From assembly GCA_022414725.1 (NCBI GenBank), contig CM039466.1, positions 12,604,099-12,668,098 on the forward strand: 64,000 bases of DNA, given 5' to 3'. Position numbers and translations under genes: made by a program. Origin of the DNA: Microglena sp. YARC (Eukaryota > Chlorophyta > Chlorophyceae > Chlamydomonadales > Chlamydomonadaceae). Of the stretch, positions 41,801 through 51,473 are shown piece by piece. The notes below the pieces were generated by a model. The model was not told the DNA's origin and did no database searches. It saw nothing but the letters and a program-made list of their open reading frames with translations. Positions within the stretch are counted from its first letter, which is position 1. The number at the start of each line of letters is the position of its first letter.

Positions 41801-44800
41801 TTTTGGGGGGCAAACCTGAAGCTAGATTTTGTGTCTGGAAGCTGACATGACATGCATTCTAATGCAGATGAAAGCTATTGGGTAGGCGCAGTGGCTGGCC
41901 AATGGAGCGAATGGAAGCTGCCATGAGCAGCTCCAATAAAAACAGTGACATTTACTCACCAACATGAATTGCGATGCTTTTATGTGCTCTCGTGAGAATT
42001 TGTCCGGTATAAATAAGTCTTATAATTCATCTAAAATATAGAATGTTCAAGTTTTTTTATGTTTCCATGAAACCTGAAAATGTGGTTTGTGACAGTAACT
42101 AACTAACGGACGGACATTTTAATTGGTGTAATCCCTAAACATCTGGAGACATTTTCCATTTGGGTACAGTGACATATGCTCACCAACACGGCGGTAGAAG
42201 GGGATGGAGTCATCAGTTGTCTGATCTACAGTCCCAGGGATGGCGTCGTAGAAGCTTGGCCACCTGCAAGTGTCATGAACCCTAGGGTTAGGTGCAAGCC
42301 AGGTAAAAAAGTGGAAAATGTGATAACAGGCTTTTCTAAAATACGAATTCGAAAACATGGTGGTAGAGGGGGGATGGAGTAATTTGTGGTCTCATTTAAA
42401 GATCCGGTGATGATGTTGTAGAATCTAGACCACATGCAAATGTCAGTATTTAAATACTATTTTTGTTTTATTTTTTTAAGAAAGTCTTTTAACCCTTGGG
42501 TTAGGTGCAAGCCAGGCTAAAAAGATACAAACATGTGATTACAGGCTCTTCTAAAATACTAGATCAAAAACATGGTGGAAAGGGGGTGAAGGCATCGGTG
42601 GTCTCATCTAAATTCCACATAAGTAATGAGCGCCTGGTGGGGCATGGTATTTAAGGAGCCCCAAAGTCTTACGGCGGTTGAGAATGGGCTGCTACTTGAC
42701 CTGGATAGAGCCACCATAGATCCTGAAAACACTACAGAAGGTTGATCTCTATAAAGATAGAAGATGGTATCATGTAAAAGAGTCATAAACAAACAGTGGT
42801 CTCATCTACAGAGGGTGGTCTCATCTACAGAGGGTGGTCTCATCTACAGAGGGTGGTCTCATCTACAGAGGGTGGTCTCATCTACAGAGGGTGGTCTCAT
42901 CTACAGAGGGTGATCTCATCTACAGAGGGTGGTCTCATCTACAGAGGGTGGTCTCATCTACAGACGGTGGTCTCATCTACAGACGGTGGTCTCATCTACA
43001 GAGGGTGGTCTCATCTACAGAGGGTGGTCTCATCTACAGAGGGTGGTCTCATCTACAGAGGGTGGTCTCATCTACAGAGGGTGGTCTCATCTACAGAGGG
43101 TGGTCTCATCTACAGAGGGTGGTCTCATCTACAGACGGTGGTCTCACCTGAAGTCGGTGGTCTCATCTAAGGATCTCGAAAACACAACAGAAGGAGTGTA
43201 ACGTAACATCATTGCAAGTCACACAAACCCGTTCCTTCTTAAATGATGAGGGCATCATTTGTTTATGTGGTGGGGGTGAGTGTTCCATTGCGTGTTGCAT
43301 AAGAGTATTAATTTAAACCTATGAAATGTTGCAGGAGAGTATTAATTTAAACCTATGAAATGTTGCAGCAGAGTATTAATTTAAACCTATGAAATGTTGC
43401 AGCAGAGTATTAATTTAAATCTACACAATGTTGCATAGCAGTATTAATTTAAATCTACACCATGTTGCAGCAGAGTATTAATTTAAATCTACAAAATGTT
43501 GCAGCAGAGTATTAATTTAAACGGACCAAATGTTGCAGCAGAGTATTAATTTAAATCTACACAATGTTGCAGCAGAGTATTAATTTAAATCTACAAAATG
43601 TTGCAGCAGAGTATTAATTTAAATCTACAAAATGTTGCAGCCGAGTATTAATTTAAACCTACAAAATGTTGCAGCCGAGTATTAATTTAAACCTACAAAA
43701 TGTTGCAGCCGAGTATTAATTTAAATCTACAAAATGTTGCAGCAGAGTATTAATTTAAATCTGCAAAATGTTGCAGCCGAGTATTAATTTAAATCTACAA
43801 AATGTTGCAGCCGAGTATTAATTTAAACCTACAAAATGTTGCAGCAGAGTATTAATTTAAACCTACAAAATGTTGCAGCCGAGTATTAATTTAAATCTAC
43901 AAAATGTTGCAGCAGAGTATTAATTTAAACCTACAAAATGTTGCAGCAGAGTATTAATTTAAATCTACAAAATGTTGCAGCAGAGTATTAATTTAAATCT
44001 AAAGAAAGTTGCAGCCGAGTATTAATTTAAACCTACGAAATGTTGCATAGCAGTATTAATTCTTCTAAATATAATTTACACAAATTAGATGAAGTATATG
44101 AATGTAATGTATAATAAAAGAACTGGACTTTGTAAAAGCTAGGCCACTTGCGATTAAAACCCTGCTACCCAGAACCTACCAGCTGCATGACTTGAACTTC
44201 ATATCCCTGGTGTACACAGCGTTTCCATGACTAACCCATCACCTACAGAGTAGCTACCCATAACCTACCCGGTTCCAGAGTTGAACTTCATATCGCTGGT
44301 GTACACATCGGTTCCGCAACCCTTGCCTAAGCATGATAGGAGCAAGGGTGGGAGCAAGGGGAAGTAAGCATGGGAGCACAGATGGGAGCATGGGAGCAGT
44401 GGGTGAGCATGGGTGGGAATGGGAGCAAGGGTGGGATCAAGGGGACGTGAGAAGTAGAGGAAGAGGGCAAGTTGGAAGTGGGAAATGGGAAGTAGGAAGG
44501 GAGAAGTGGAAAGGGGAAGTTGGAAAGTAGAAGTGTGAAGTTACAAGTTGGAAATAGGAAGTGGAAGTTGGAAATTGGAAATAGAAAGTTGGAAATGAGA
44601 AGTGGAAAGGGGAAGTTGGAAATTGGAAGTGTGAAATTAGAAGTTGCAAGTGAGAAGTGGGAAGGGGAAGTTGGAAGTGGAAAGCTAGAGGTGAGAAGTG
44701 GGCAGACTTTCTAAATGCCAACCGCAATAAATAAATAGTGCGCCTTACTACGAGGCGTGGAATTGAGGAGGCCAGCCTGTTTGCTTGCACTGGGGACAAC

Positions 44801-45768
44801 CACCAATATGAGGGGGGGGGGGGGGGGGGGGGGGCTGTCACCCATACCACAATATATTATCGCGCATATATGTTCGAGGCCACTGTCCTTGGCAAGACTA
44901 AAATTCTGATATGTGTGTGGCTGTGTAATGGTGACTTTCCCCAGCTGCGGCGTACGGAAGAGTCCCTTTAACACCACGCCCTTCCAGACGTTATCTTTTT
45001 TGATGGAAGTACAAGGGGAAAAGGCCTGTTGTGCAGCTATCCCCCCACCCCCCTCTTAAAAAGAGACAGCACTTCGTGCCGAACTTTGCGCTTCATGATG
45101 CTTTGCGCTTCATGATGCTTTGCGCTTCATGATGCTTTGCGCTACGCAACCGTCTTGGAATCAGGCTTGTGTCGCACATTTTACCACCTAACCTGATCTA
45201 CAGAAATGTGAAAGAAACAAACTGTACATTCACAAGAGCCTAACCTGACCAACAGAAATAGGAAAAAACTGTACACTCAGAAAAGCCTGACCTGACGTAC
45301 AGAAAATTGAAAGAAAATTGTACACTCACAAGAGCCTAACCTGACCTACAGAAAATTGAATACAAACTATTAACTCAAAAGAGAAAATTCCCTTCCTCTT
45401 CTCATTGTTCACACCACTGGTTTCAGAAAGGGGGTCTTCTAGTGGCTTTCAGGGATTTGGTACTTTCCAAGGGTGACCAAAAACTGTACACTTACAAGAG
45501 AAGGTTCCCTTCCTCTTTTCGTTGTTCAGACCACTGGTGAAGGGAGGCTCGGTGAATTCCTGTCGCAGAACCTTGTAGGAGCCAAAATCCAGCTTCTTCT
45601 TCCACTCCTCATCTGAGAAGCTGATCTGCAACACAAGAAAGGGGTTGGGTTGGGGTTGGGTTGGGTTGGGGTTTGATTGGGTGTGTGTGTGCCTGAAGAG
45701 GAGGGAAGGGAAGGGGGTGTTGGGTTGGGGTTGGGGTTGGGGTGTTGGGTTGGGTTGGGTTGGGTGGG

Positions 45769-45817
<49 letters not shown>

Positions 45818-48800
45818 CATATATGCTCAGGGGGATAAAAAGTCTAACCCAGCTTAATCTGTCGCAGAACCTTGTAAGAGCCAAGGTCCAGCTTCTTCTT
45901 CCACTCCTCATCTGGGAAGCTGATCTGCTACACAAGAAAGGGAAATACAGATATGCTCAGGGGGAAAAGTCTGATCCAACTGAGTCTGACGCAAAACCTT
46001 GCAAGAGCCGAGGTCCAGCTTCTTCTTCCACTCCTCATCTGAATAGCTGTGTGGTAGCTAAGTGGTAGTTGAGTGGTAGCTATGTAGCTTCCAATCCTCA
46101 TCTGAATATTGCTGATGTGCAACAAAAGAAAGGGAGATACAGACCTGGATACAGACATGGACTGATGCTGATGTTCAGGGGGATAAAAATTCAAACCCAG
46201 CTAAGTCGGTTGCAAAATCTTGTAAGAGGCAAGGTTCAGCTAATTTTGCCACTCATCATCTGTGTAGCTGAGTGGTAGCTATGTAGCTGCCACTTCTCAT
46301 CTGAGTTACTGATCTGCTACAAAAGAAAGGGAGATACAAATGTGGACTTGAAGTAGCTCGGGGATACAAGGTCTAACTACTAAGTCTGTTGCAAAACCTT
46401 TTAAGAGGCAAGGTTCAGCTAATTTTGCCATTCCTCACCTGAATTGCTGATCTGCCACACAAGAAAGGGAGAGAAAACACTTCAAGGCAGTAGCTGCTAA
46501 GGGAGGCGAGGGTCCAGAATAAAAAAGGACACCCCCCAGCACACACCCCCAAAACATTCCCCTCCAATCCTCACGTCCCCCCCCCCCCCCCCCCCAATCC
46601 CCACCCCTCACCCCCCAACCTACCTCTCCAGTCCTCTCCTCAGTGGCAGTGGCTGCAAAGGCGGGCAGCATAGAGGGGACACAAACCAGGGAGGTGGCCA
46701 CGCCAGCTTGGAGGAGCCCACGGCGACTGGGAGAATATAGGGGGGAGGATGGGGGGGGGGGGAGGGAGTGAGGATGGGGGGGGAGGGTGAGGATTGGGGG
46801 GGGGGGGGGGGGGGGGGGGGTCAAGCTTATCTTGATCCAATACTTGCACACAGTTAAAGTAAACTAAAGGGAGGAAAACAATTAAGCAGATTTGCAAGAA
46901 AGGTGACCTTTCACCCAAAGGACGGGATCATCAGACCAAGGAGACACGGAAGTCTGGGGAGCTGTTAGTTAGTTTTTTAGTTGTGAAAGGAATTTCACCC
47001 CAGGAGGTGGTTCTCCCGACACAAACCAGCGACACAGTTTGAATGGCGTTGCCACTCTTAAAAAATAGTAGGCGCACTCAGGGTGGGTGGGAGATACTGA
47101 CCCTCGACCAAACTTACATTCACCACTATCCCTGGTAGAGTCAGCTAAAGTTGTAGGGCTGGCAAGGCCGATGTAGGATGATGATAATGATCATACCCGA
47201 TTCTCTAACCCTACATTGATATATTGGTATATCATATGATGTTGACCACAGGCGAGTATGATACCATATGATTTCATACAAATTGCATCATATATATTGC
47301 ACATGAATGGTAGCTTAATCATACTCAGACTGCCAGCATGATATGATATCATATTGCCGTTCCCTATATATTGTACGGTCCAGAGCAGGGTACTACATGA
47401 CGCGCGCTATTGCGTTTTTGGAGCCCAACTGCGCGATTTGAAGCAATTTGTAAATCCTTTCTAGGTGCAGCGCGCAGTTTTGCGTCTTCGATTAAGCCAA
47501 AAGCGCGGTTAAGCCAAAAACTCAAGAGGAGGCAGTTGCGCTTATGAAGCAACCCAAAATGACATAATGTAGTACCCTGTTCCACAGGCCCCGTACAAGG
47601 GAAAAAGGGACTTGCACACCCCAGAGGCTGTTACAACACACAGTCAGATTGGTCTTTGGCCCCAGTGCAAGCAAACGGGCTGGCCTCCTCAACTCCACGC
47701 CTCCTAGCAAGGCACACTTTTCATTTTATTGATTCATTTTATTGCAAACGGCGGGCAGCCCAGAGTAAGCTTTAAAAACATGTAACAATCCAATCCAATC
47801 AATGACACTATCGAACTGTCCTGGAATTGGAAGACAGTGGGCAGCCCAGAGTTGGCTGAAAAAAAATGTAACAAGCCGACCATTTTTCTTTTGGGGGCTA
47901 CAAGTAGCAGCTTCCAGCCAGCTCCATTAGCCAACCAATGGGTCGAGCCCAAAGCTTTCAGCTGCATTGGACTGGCTGTCATGTTGGTTTCTAGACACAT
48001 CAGCTGCATTGGACTGGCTGTCATGTTGGTTTCTAGACACGCTAGCTAGCTTCAGGTTTTGCCAAGGAACGGGGGAGGGGAGCTGCCGAATGCTACTACG
48101 CGTAGCCAAAAAAGAAAGATGATGAAGATGATGATGATGATGATGATGATGATGACATTTTTCCAGGTGGCTTACTGGACGCCCATTGTGCCCTCGGCTT
48201 GACGGAATCAAGGAGGACTCACGAACATCATGTACAAAGAAGAAAAGACAAAGAAAAATCAATTGTAAGAAACAGTCTGAAGCAGTGAAGAAGAAAAAGA
48301 AGAAGAAAAAAATTGAAGCCAACCCAGTCCAACCCAACTGGTCTTGTTTGGCTGGCTGGGGATACAAGCCCTGATGGCCACCACTTTCCCGCTAGATGCG
48401 ATTGATGTGGGATTGATGCTCCTCCAGACAGAGTTTGCTGAAATCCAATTATTAATCCTACCCAATCCAATCCAACCCACCTGGTCTTCTTAGGCTGACT
48501 GGGGATACAAGCCCTGATGGCCACCTCCTCCCTGCTGGACTTAGTTGTGGGCTTGATGCTCCTAAAAGCAGAGTTTGCTGAGAACCCAATTATCAATCCT
48601 ACCCAATCCAACCTACCTGGTCTTCTAAGGCTGCCTGGGGATGCAAGCCCTGACAACCACCACCTCCCTGCTGGTTTGGGTTGAACTGGGCTTGATGATC
48701 CCCCAGGCTGAGTTTGCTGAAAAAAACAATTCGCAATCCAACCTACCTGGTCTGCTTAGGCTGGCTGGGGATGCAAGCCCTGACGACCACCGCTTTCCGG

Positions 48801-48892
48801 CTGGATTTGGTTGAGCTGGGCTTGATGCTCCTCATAGCGGAATTGGAGAAAGCGAGGGAGGCCTGGAAATCAGATGGTGGGCAAGTCAGCAT
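38839..48892 (-). CDS. Methionine sulfoxide reductase B, predicted thylakoid-lumen form, exons spread over 10 kb
   Basis: Minus-strand exons in order: 48747-48892, 46624-46726, 45496-45625, 44269-44326, 42184-42263 and last 38839-38915. Phases match across the first five. Exon 1 (from ATG 48892) reads like a plastid transit peptide (MRSIKPSSTKSSRKAVVVRA). Exon 2 gives SRRGLLQAG, a hydrophobic stretch and AFAAT, a twin-arginine lumen signal. Exon 3 holds SFSDEEWKKKLDFGSYKVLR and TEPPFTSG. Exon 4 holds CKGCGTDVYTSDMKFNSGTG (first zinc CxxC). Exon 5 holds WPSFYDAIPGTVDQ. The last exon holds DGPKPTGLRYCMNGLALTF with the expected catalytic Cys. MsrB reduces methionine-R-sulfoxide in proteins. The exon for the second CxxC and HLGHVF was not found; decayed candidates lie near 41125-41165 and 41470-41510. 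Exon 5 and the last exon both join at phase 1, so the missing exon should be a multiple of 3 long. Confidence 0.85.
39027..39345. repeat. C-run, ACC repeats and GTCGCAC repeat copy
   Basis: A C-run and (ACC)n lie at 39027-39068. The GCGCTGCACGGCGTAGGGCG to CAATTTTCGACCCATCTC block at 39230-39345 is a dispersed repeat also found near 11725 and 13905. Confidence 0.6.
39420..40150 (+). repeat. Minisatellite with CGACCCGTCGCACAACAACA units
   Basis: Five to six units of roughly 115-130 bp contain GTCGCACAACAACAACAACA, TCAACTCAACCTCGAAAAC, ACAATGGCCTCGGCACTT and CACCACGCCACACCAC. Confidence 0.85.
40310..40910 (+). repeat. Minisatellite of about 155 bp, TGTTGTGTTG-rich
   Basis: GGCAGGGTTGTATGCTCGGT recurs about four times (near 40385, 40542, 40699 and 40846). 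GTTGATGTTGACTTATCGTG lies between copies. The Cys/Val-rich open frames are translations of it. Confidence 0.85.
40911..41754. other. MsrB intron sequence with possible decayed exon copies
   Basis: On the minus strand, TGTCATTCTCACATATCGTG plus GGCCAAGTCTATGGG (41125-41165) and CGCTGCATGGCGACACATGG (about 41490-41512) resemble a broken coding stretch for the MsrB CxxHLGHVF region, but neither reads through in frame. A G-run lies at about 41445. Confidence 0.3.
41755..41945. mobile_element. M1 family element
   Basis: The left end is CTACGCGTAGCAGCTTCTAG and the right end, GGAAGCTGCCATGAGCAGC, is diverged. Confidence 0.65.
42345..42620 (-). pseudogene. Two decayed copies of MsrB exon 5
   Basis: At 42351-42440 and 42557-42615 the minus strand repeats exon 5 in mutated form: TGGTCTAGATTCTACAACATC and then GATGAGACCAC, in place of TGGCCAAGCTTCTACGACGC and GATCAGACAAC. 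Flanking intron words (TTAGGTGCAAGCCAGG) are repeated too, so exon plus flank was duplicated. Confidence 0.75.
42625..42725 (-). mobile_element. Partial SINE
   Basis: GAGCGCCTGGTGGGGCATGG, then AAGGAGCCCCAAAGTCTTAC and TGACCTGGATAGAGCCACCAT, is the inverted tail and body of the tRNA-derived SINE. Confidence 0.65.
42796..43175 (-). repeat. 19-bp minisatellite apparently derived from MsrB exon 5
   Basis: There are about 20 head-to-tail copies of GGTCTCATCTACAGAGGGT (plus strand). The unit resembles TTGTCTGATCTACAGTCCC inside exon 5 (codons for GTVDQTT) and is even closer to the decayed exon copies upstream (GGTCTCATCTAAA). Confidence 0.8.
43300..44065 (+). repeat. 34-bp minisatellite, about 22 copies
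   Basis: The unit is TTGCAGCAGAGTATTAATTT plus AAATCTACAAAATG with few variants, between MsrB exons 4 and 5. Confidence 0.9.
44120..44268 (-). pseudogene. Decayed copy of MsrB exon 4 donor edge
   Basis: On the minus strand GTGTACACCAGGGATATGAA, then GTTCAAGTCATGCAGCTGG plus GTAGGTTCTGGGTAGC, repeats the end of exon 4 and its donor (44269-44310) about 100 bp downstream. Confidence 0.75.
44330..44710 (+). repeat. GAAGTTGGAAGTGGGAAG purine-rich minisatellite
   Basis: GGGAGCAAGGGTGGGA units lie at 44335-44445, followed by GAAGTTGGAAATAGAAG-type units to about 44700. Confidence 0.8.
44734..45005. mobile_element. SINE-related fragments
   Basis: ACGAGGCGTGGAATTGAGGA and GTTTGCTTGCACTGGGGAC form one SINE tail type. 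At 44945-44995 CGGAAGAGTCCCTTTAACAC plus CACGCCCTTCCAGACGTTAT is the other. A G-run lies at about 44813. Confidence 0.6.
45190..45480 (-). repeat. Decayed copies of the MsrB exon 3 donor edge
   Basis: The minus strand repeats GGCTCTTGTGAGTGTACA-type units at about 45215, 45265 and 45320. A longer copy (AATGAGAAGAGGAAGGGAA) lies near 45390. They correspond to TTCTCTTGTAAGTGTACAG at the real exon 3 donor (45495). Confidence 0.7.
45626..45835 (+). repeat. GGGTTGGGTT and (GT)n low-complexity tract
   Basis: The tract lies immediately upstream (minus-strand sense) of MsrB exon 3. Confidence 0.8.
45840..46460 (-). pseudogene. Four decayed copies of MsrB exon 3 acceptor edge
   Basis: Copies of GAGGAGTGGAAGAAGAAGCT, then GGCTCTTACAAGGTTCTGCG, with the CAG acceptor, occur at about 45850-45935, 45965-46050, 46190-46265 and 46370-46455, becoming more diverged away from the intact exon. 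Each changes sequence after the CTGCGACAG point. Confidence 0.85.
47205..47370. mobile_element. ATGATATCAT element, copy 2
   Basis: ATATCATATGATGTTGACC with GGCGAGTATGATACCATATG and CAGACTGCCAGCATGATATG is the same family as 190-380, in inverted orientation. Confidence 0.7.
47397..47578. mobile_element. AGGGTACTACA element (M3), copy 3
   Basis: AGGGTACTACATGACGCGCG and ATAATGTAGTACCCT form inverted ends. The interior is shared with the other two copies. Confidence 0.75.
47640..47870. repeat. SINE tail and GGGCAGCCCAGAG repeats
   Basis: GGCCCCAGTGCAAGCAAACG to CACGCCTCCTAGCAAGGC is a SINE tail. The words GGGCAGCCCAGAGTTGGCTG and AAAACATGTAACAA occur at 47752 and 47830, and again at about 48998 and 56553. 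Confidence 0.6.
47884..48115. mobile_element. M1 family element
   Basis: The left end is CTACAAGTAGCAGCTTCCAG and the right end GCTACTACGCGTAGCC. The interior carries a 42-bp internal duplication with AGCTGCATTGGACTGGCTG. Confidence 0.7.
48290..48746 (-). pseudogene. Three decayed copies of MsrB exon 1
   Basis: On the minus strand the transit-peptide segment ending IRACIPSQP is repeated at about 48340-48445, 48475-48570 and 48598-48690, each followed by its donor-like sequence. Spacing is about 125 bp. The copy at 48598 has a stop in place of Lys after IPRQP. Any copy could in principle act as an alternative first exon. Confidence 0.75.
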
Positions 48893-49049
48893 TCTGTTAA
48901 ACCTGGATTTGGACCTGGACAAGTATTAAAACTATCTCATCTGAAAACTACGCTCCCTGGTTTCCTTGGGTATCGCTCAGGGGGACTCGGATTGGAAGAT
49001 GGTGAGCAGCCCAGAGTTGGCTGAAAAAACATGTAACAAATCAATCCAA

Positions 49050-49215
49050 TACTGTGAAATATACTGATGATTTGTTTTTGTTGTTTGTAAAGGCACTGCT
49101 AATTTGTTTTTTGGTGTTTGTAAAGGCACTGCTGATTTGCTTTTGGTGTTTGTCAAGGCGCTGCTGATTTGTATTTGGTGCTTGCCAAGGCACTGCTAAT
49201 TTGTTTTTGGTGCTA
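49050..49215 (+). repeat. About 37-bp minisatellite
   Basis: Four to five units of GTTTGTAAAGGCACTGCTGA plus TTTGTTTTTGGT lie upstream of MsrB. Confidence 0.85.
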
Positions 49216-49278
49216 GTAAAAGCGGGCAAGTTATCTGATGGAGGTCATCGAAGCGAGAAGCTGGTCGAAATGAGGACC

Positions 49279-49450
49279 CATAGCTTTTATTTTTGACTAC
49301 GGGCAGCAGCTTCTAGGCAGCCACTGGGCTAATCCACGAGATTTCAAACGGACTGGAAAGATAATTATGTCAGCTTCCAGATGCACTACGTTGCTGTATG
49401 TTTGGCTGGGTTGCAAGCAAGGAAAGCTGTCTAGAAGCTGGTCGAACAAG
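49279..49450. mobile_element. M1 family element
   Basis: The left end is GGGCAGCAGCTTCTAGGCAG and the right end AAAGCTGTCTAGAAGCTGG. It shares GTCAGCTTCCAGATGCACTA with 13724. Confidence 0.65.
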
Positions 49451-49702
49451 TCCTAAGCGTCGCAAGCGACACGGTATATTGGCGGAGAGAGGTGGCTACC
49501 GGAGCGACAAGTGGCAACGGAATCGAGGGCAGCGGATCGAAGCCTGGGTTTACGAGACACATAGGGCCAGAGTTACTCGTTTCGTGTTAGACGGACAACG
49601 CAGTGACCCTGTGGGCTCCCAGAAGGAATCCATTGATCTGGATCTGGTTATGATGAGGACCAGAGGCAAAACAGTCTAGGGGTAGTCATTATCAAAGTTT
49701 GT

Positions 49703-49885
49703 ATTTTCATCTATGACCAACAGCTTCTAGGCAGCTCCTCTGACTCTCTATTGAGGCAAACCAATTGTAACCTAGTGCACCTTGAAGTAGACACAATCAG
49801 CTATCCAGAACTGATGAAACATTTAGATTCAGATCAGAGGCTGGCTCAAGGAGCTGCCTAGAGGCTACAGCTTGTAGCCAAATGA
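49703..49885. mobile_element. M1 family element
   Basis: ACAGCTTCTAGGCAGCTCC at about 49722 and AAGGAGCTGCCTAGAGGCT at about 49849 are inverted ends. Confidence 0.65.
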
Positions 49886-51473
49886 ATTCACTATGTGAAT
49901 CAGATAGGCGAATCAAAAAGTTGTGTTCCACGCTACCTACAGAGATTGCTACCTGGAACCCCGTTTTGGCGTAACATTCTGCTATCCCAACCACCCCAGG
50001 GCGGCCCTTTGGGCTGCCATACCCAAATCGCTACCTGGGCCCCACCCTTGGAAAGTACAAAATCCATGAAACCTACCAGAAGACCCCATGTCTGAATCGG
50101 AAAAAATGCTCTGGTCACTTCATGAATCAGATAAGCAAAAAAATACTTCCTCAGCACCGCGTGGACGAGCTCACATGGGTGACATGGCAAATGCGATTAC
50201 ATTATATTGTCATAGGTAGGCCCACTCCACACAGCCAGGGGGTCCGACCATTAGGAACACACACAAGCATTATGTGTGCACCGTTGGTCAGACTACATAA
50301 AACCTGTGATGCTGCATACTAAACCTAGATGGCCCAAAGCCCCCAAAACTGAGTTGTACGCATGTGTATTACCACAGGGCTTCTAACCGCGTAGAAATGA
50401 CGAAATGTGATAACTCCGACTATTCGTGGCATCCCCGACCCTACGCAGCCGTGTAGGCAGATAACACAAAGTGAGTACGTGGCTACCGAAAACCCAATCC
50501 ATGCAATCGGGAAACGAATGTGTGATCGAGATAGCTCGCAATGTCGCGCTACGGATAAGGAGAGGCGTTGAATAATCCCCCGAGGGATGCATCATCTATG
50601 ATGAGCATGCCGAGCACTATGGGCCAGCGCAAAGTGATATATGGTGAAGACTGAGGACGACAGTTAGACTAAGACAGACGGGGGAAAAAAACTTGCACAC
50701 AACGCGACCAAAGGCGCTTCTATATACTAGCTTTCTAGTTTGATTTGCTATCATTGTCGGAGGGGAATCCATGCATCCGAGTCATTAGGCCATGACAGGG
50801 CTTACCATTTTCGACTTGTCGAGATCAGACCGGTTTTCCGGTGGATACAAGAAGGGGCTGGTTGTTGGAGAGGCCTAGAACTCGGATTGAATGCAGGAAA
50901 CTCTCGGGGTGTTCTGACGACGTATGTACACTCGTGTGGTAGTCAATCAAGACCTGTCGACAACCACCACCTGTAGCAGGGGCCCAGGCCTGCCCAGGCC
51001 CAGCGTAGTGCCGGTCCTCGGTCCTGAGACCTTCCGGTACCGGACACGCTTACCTAGCTGGTGTTTTCTTCACTACGACAAATGCTTCGACTTCGGCTGT
51101 GCCGTTATCTATTCCCTATTCCTACTCCCGCTGTACTTAGGCGATACAATTTCTTGACAACCGCTGATGATATTGCTGAAGACGGTGGGTAGCCTTTAGA
51201 CTGCCTTCACCTGCCTTGGCTGCTTAAACTGATCTCCACTCAACATGCAATCACATCACTTCCAGGCCAAGAACCAACCACCATGCAGACATCTGTCCTG
51301 CAGCCATGCTTCTAGCCATATCACAATCCGGTAGATGAAGCCACATCAGCAGCAGTAGCAGCTCCTACATGCTGTGGTAGCGACACCGGCGGCACCACCA
51401 GCAGCGCCAGCTCAACCACCAGTAACAACAGCACCTGCACTAGCACTAGCACAGGTGGATTTGTCCTGCAGCC
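49886..51473. other. Gene-free stretch upstream of GUF1
   Basis: I see no recognised gene. TGAATCAGATAGGCGAATC (49896) and TGAATCAGATAAGCAAAAA (50123) are similar short phrases. The GUF1 promoter and 5' UTR probably lie in the last few hundred bases, where CTGCAGCCATGCTTC occurs twice (51299, 51467). Confidence 0.5.

Noticed and set aside
49398..49679. 93-residue open frame after an M1 element
   Set aside because: It begins inside the mobile element and has no recognisable domain or splice support.
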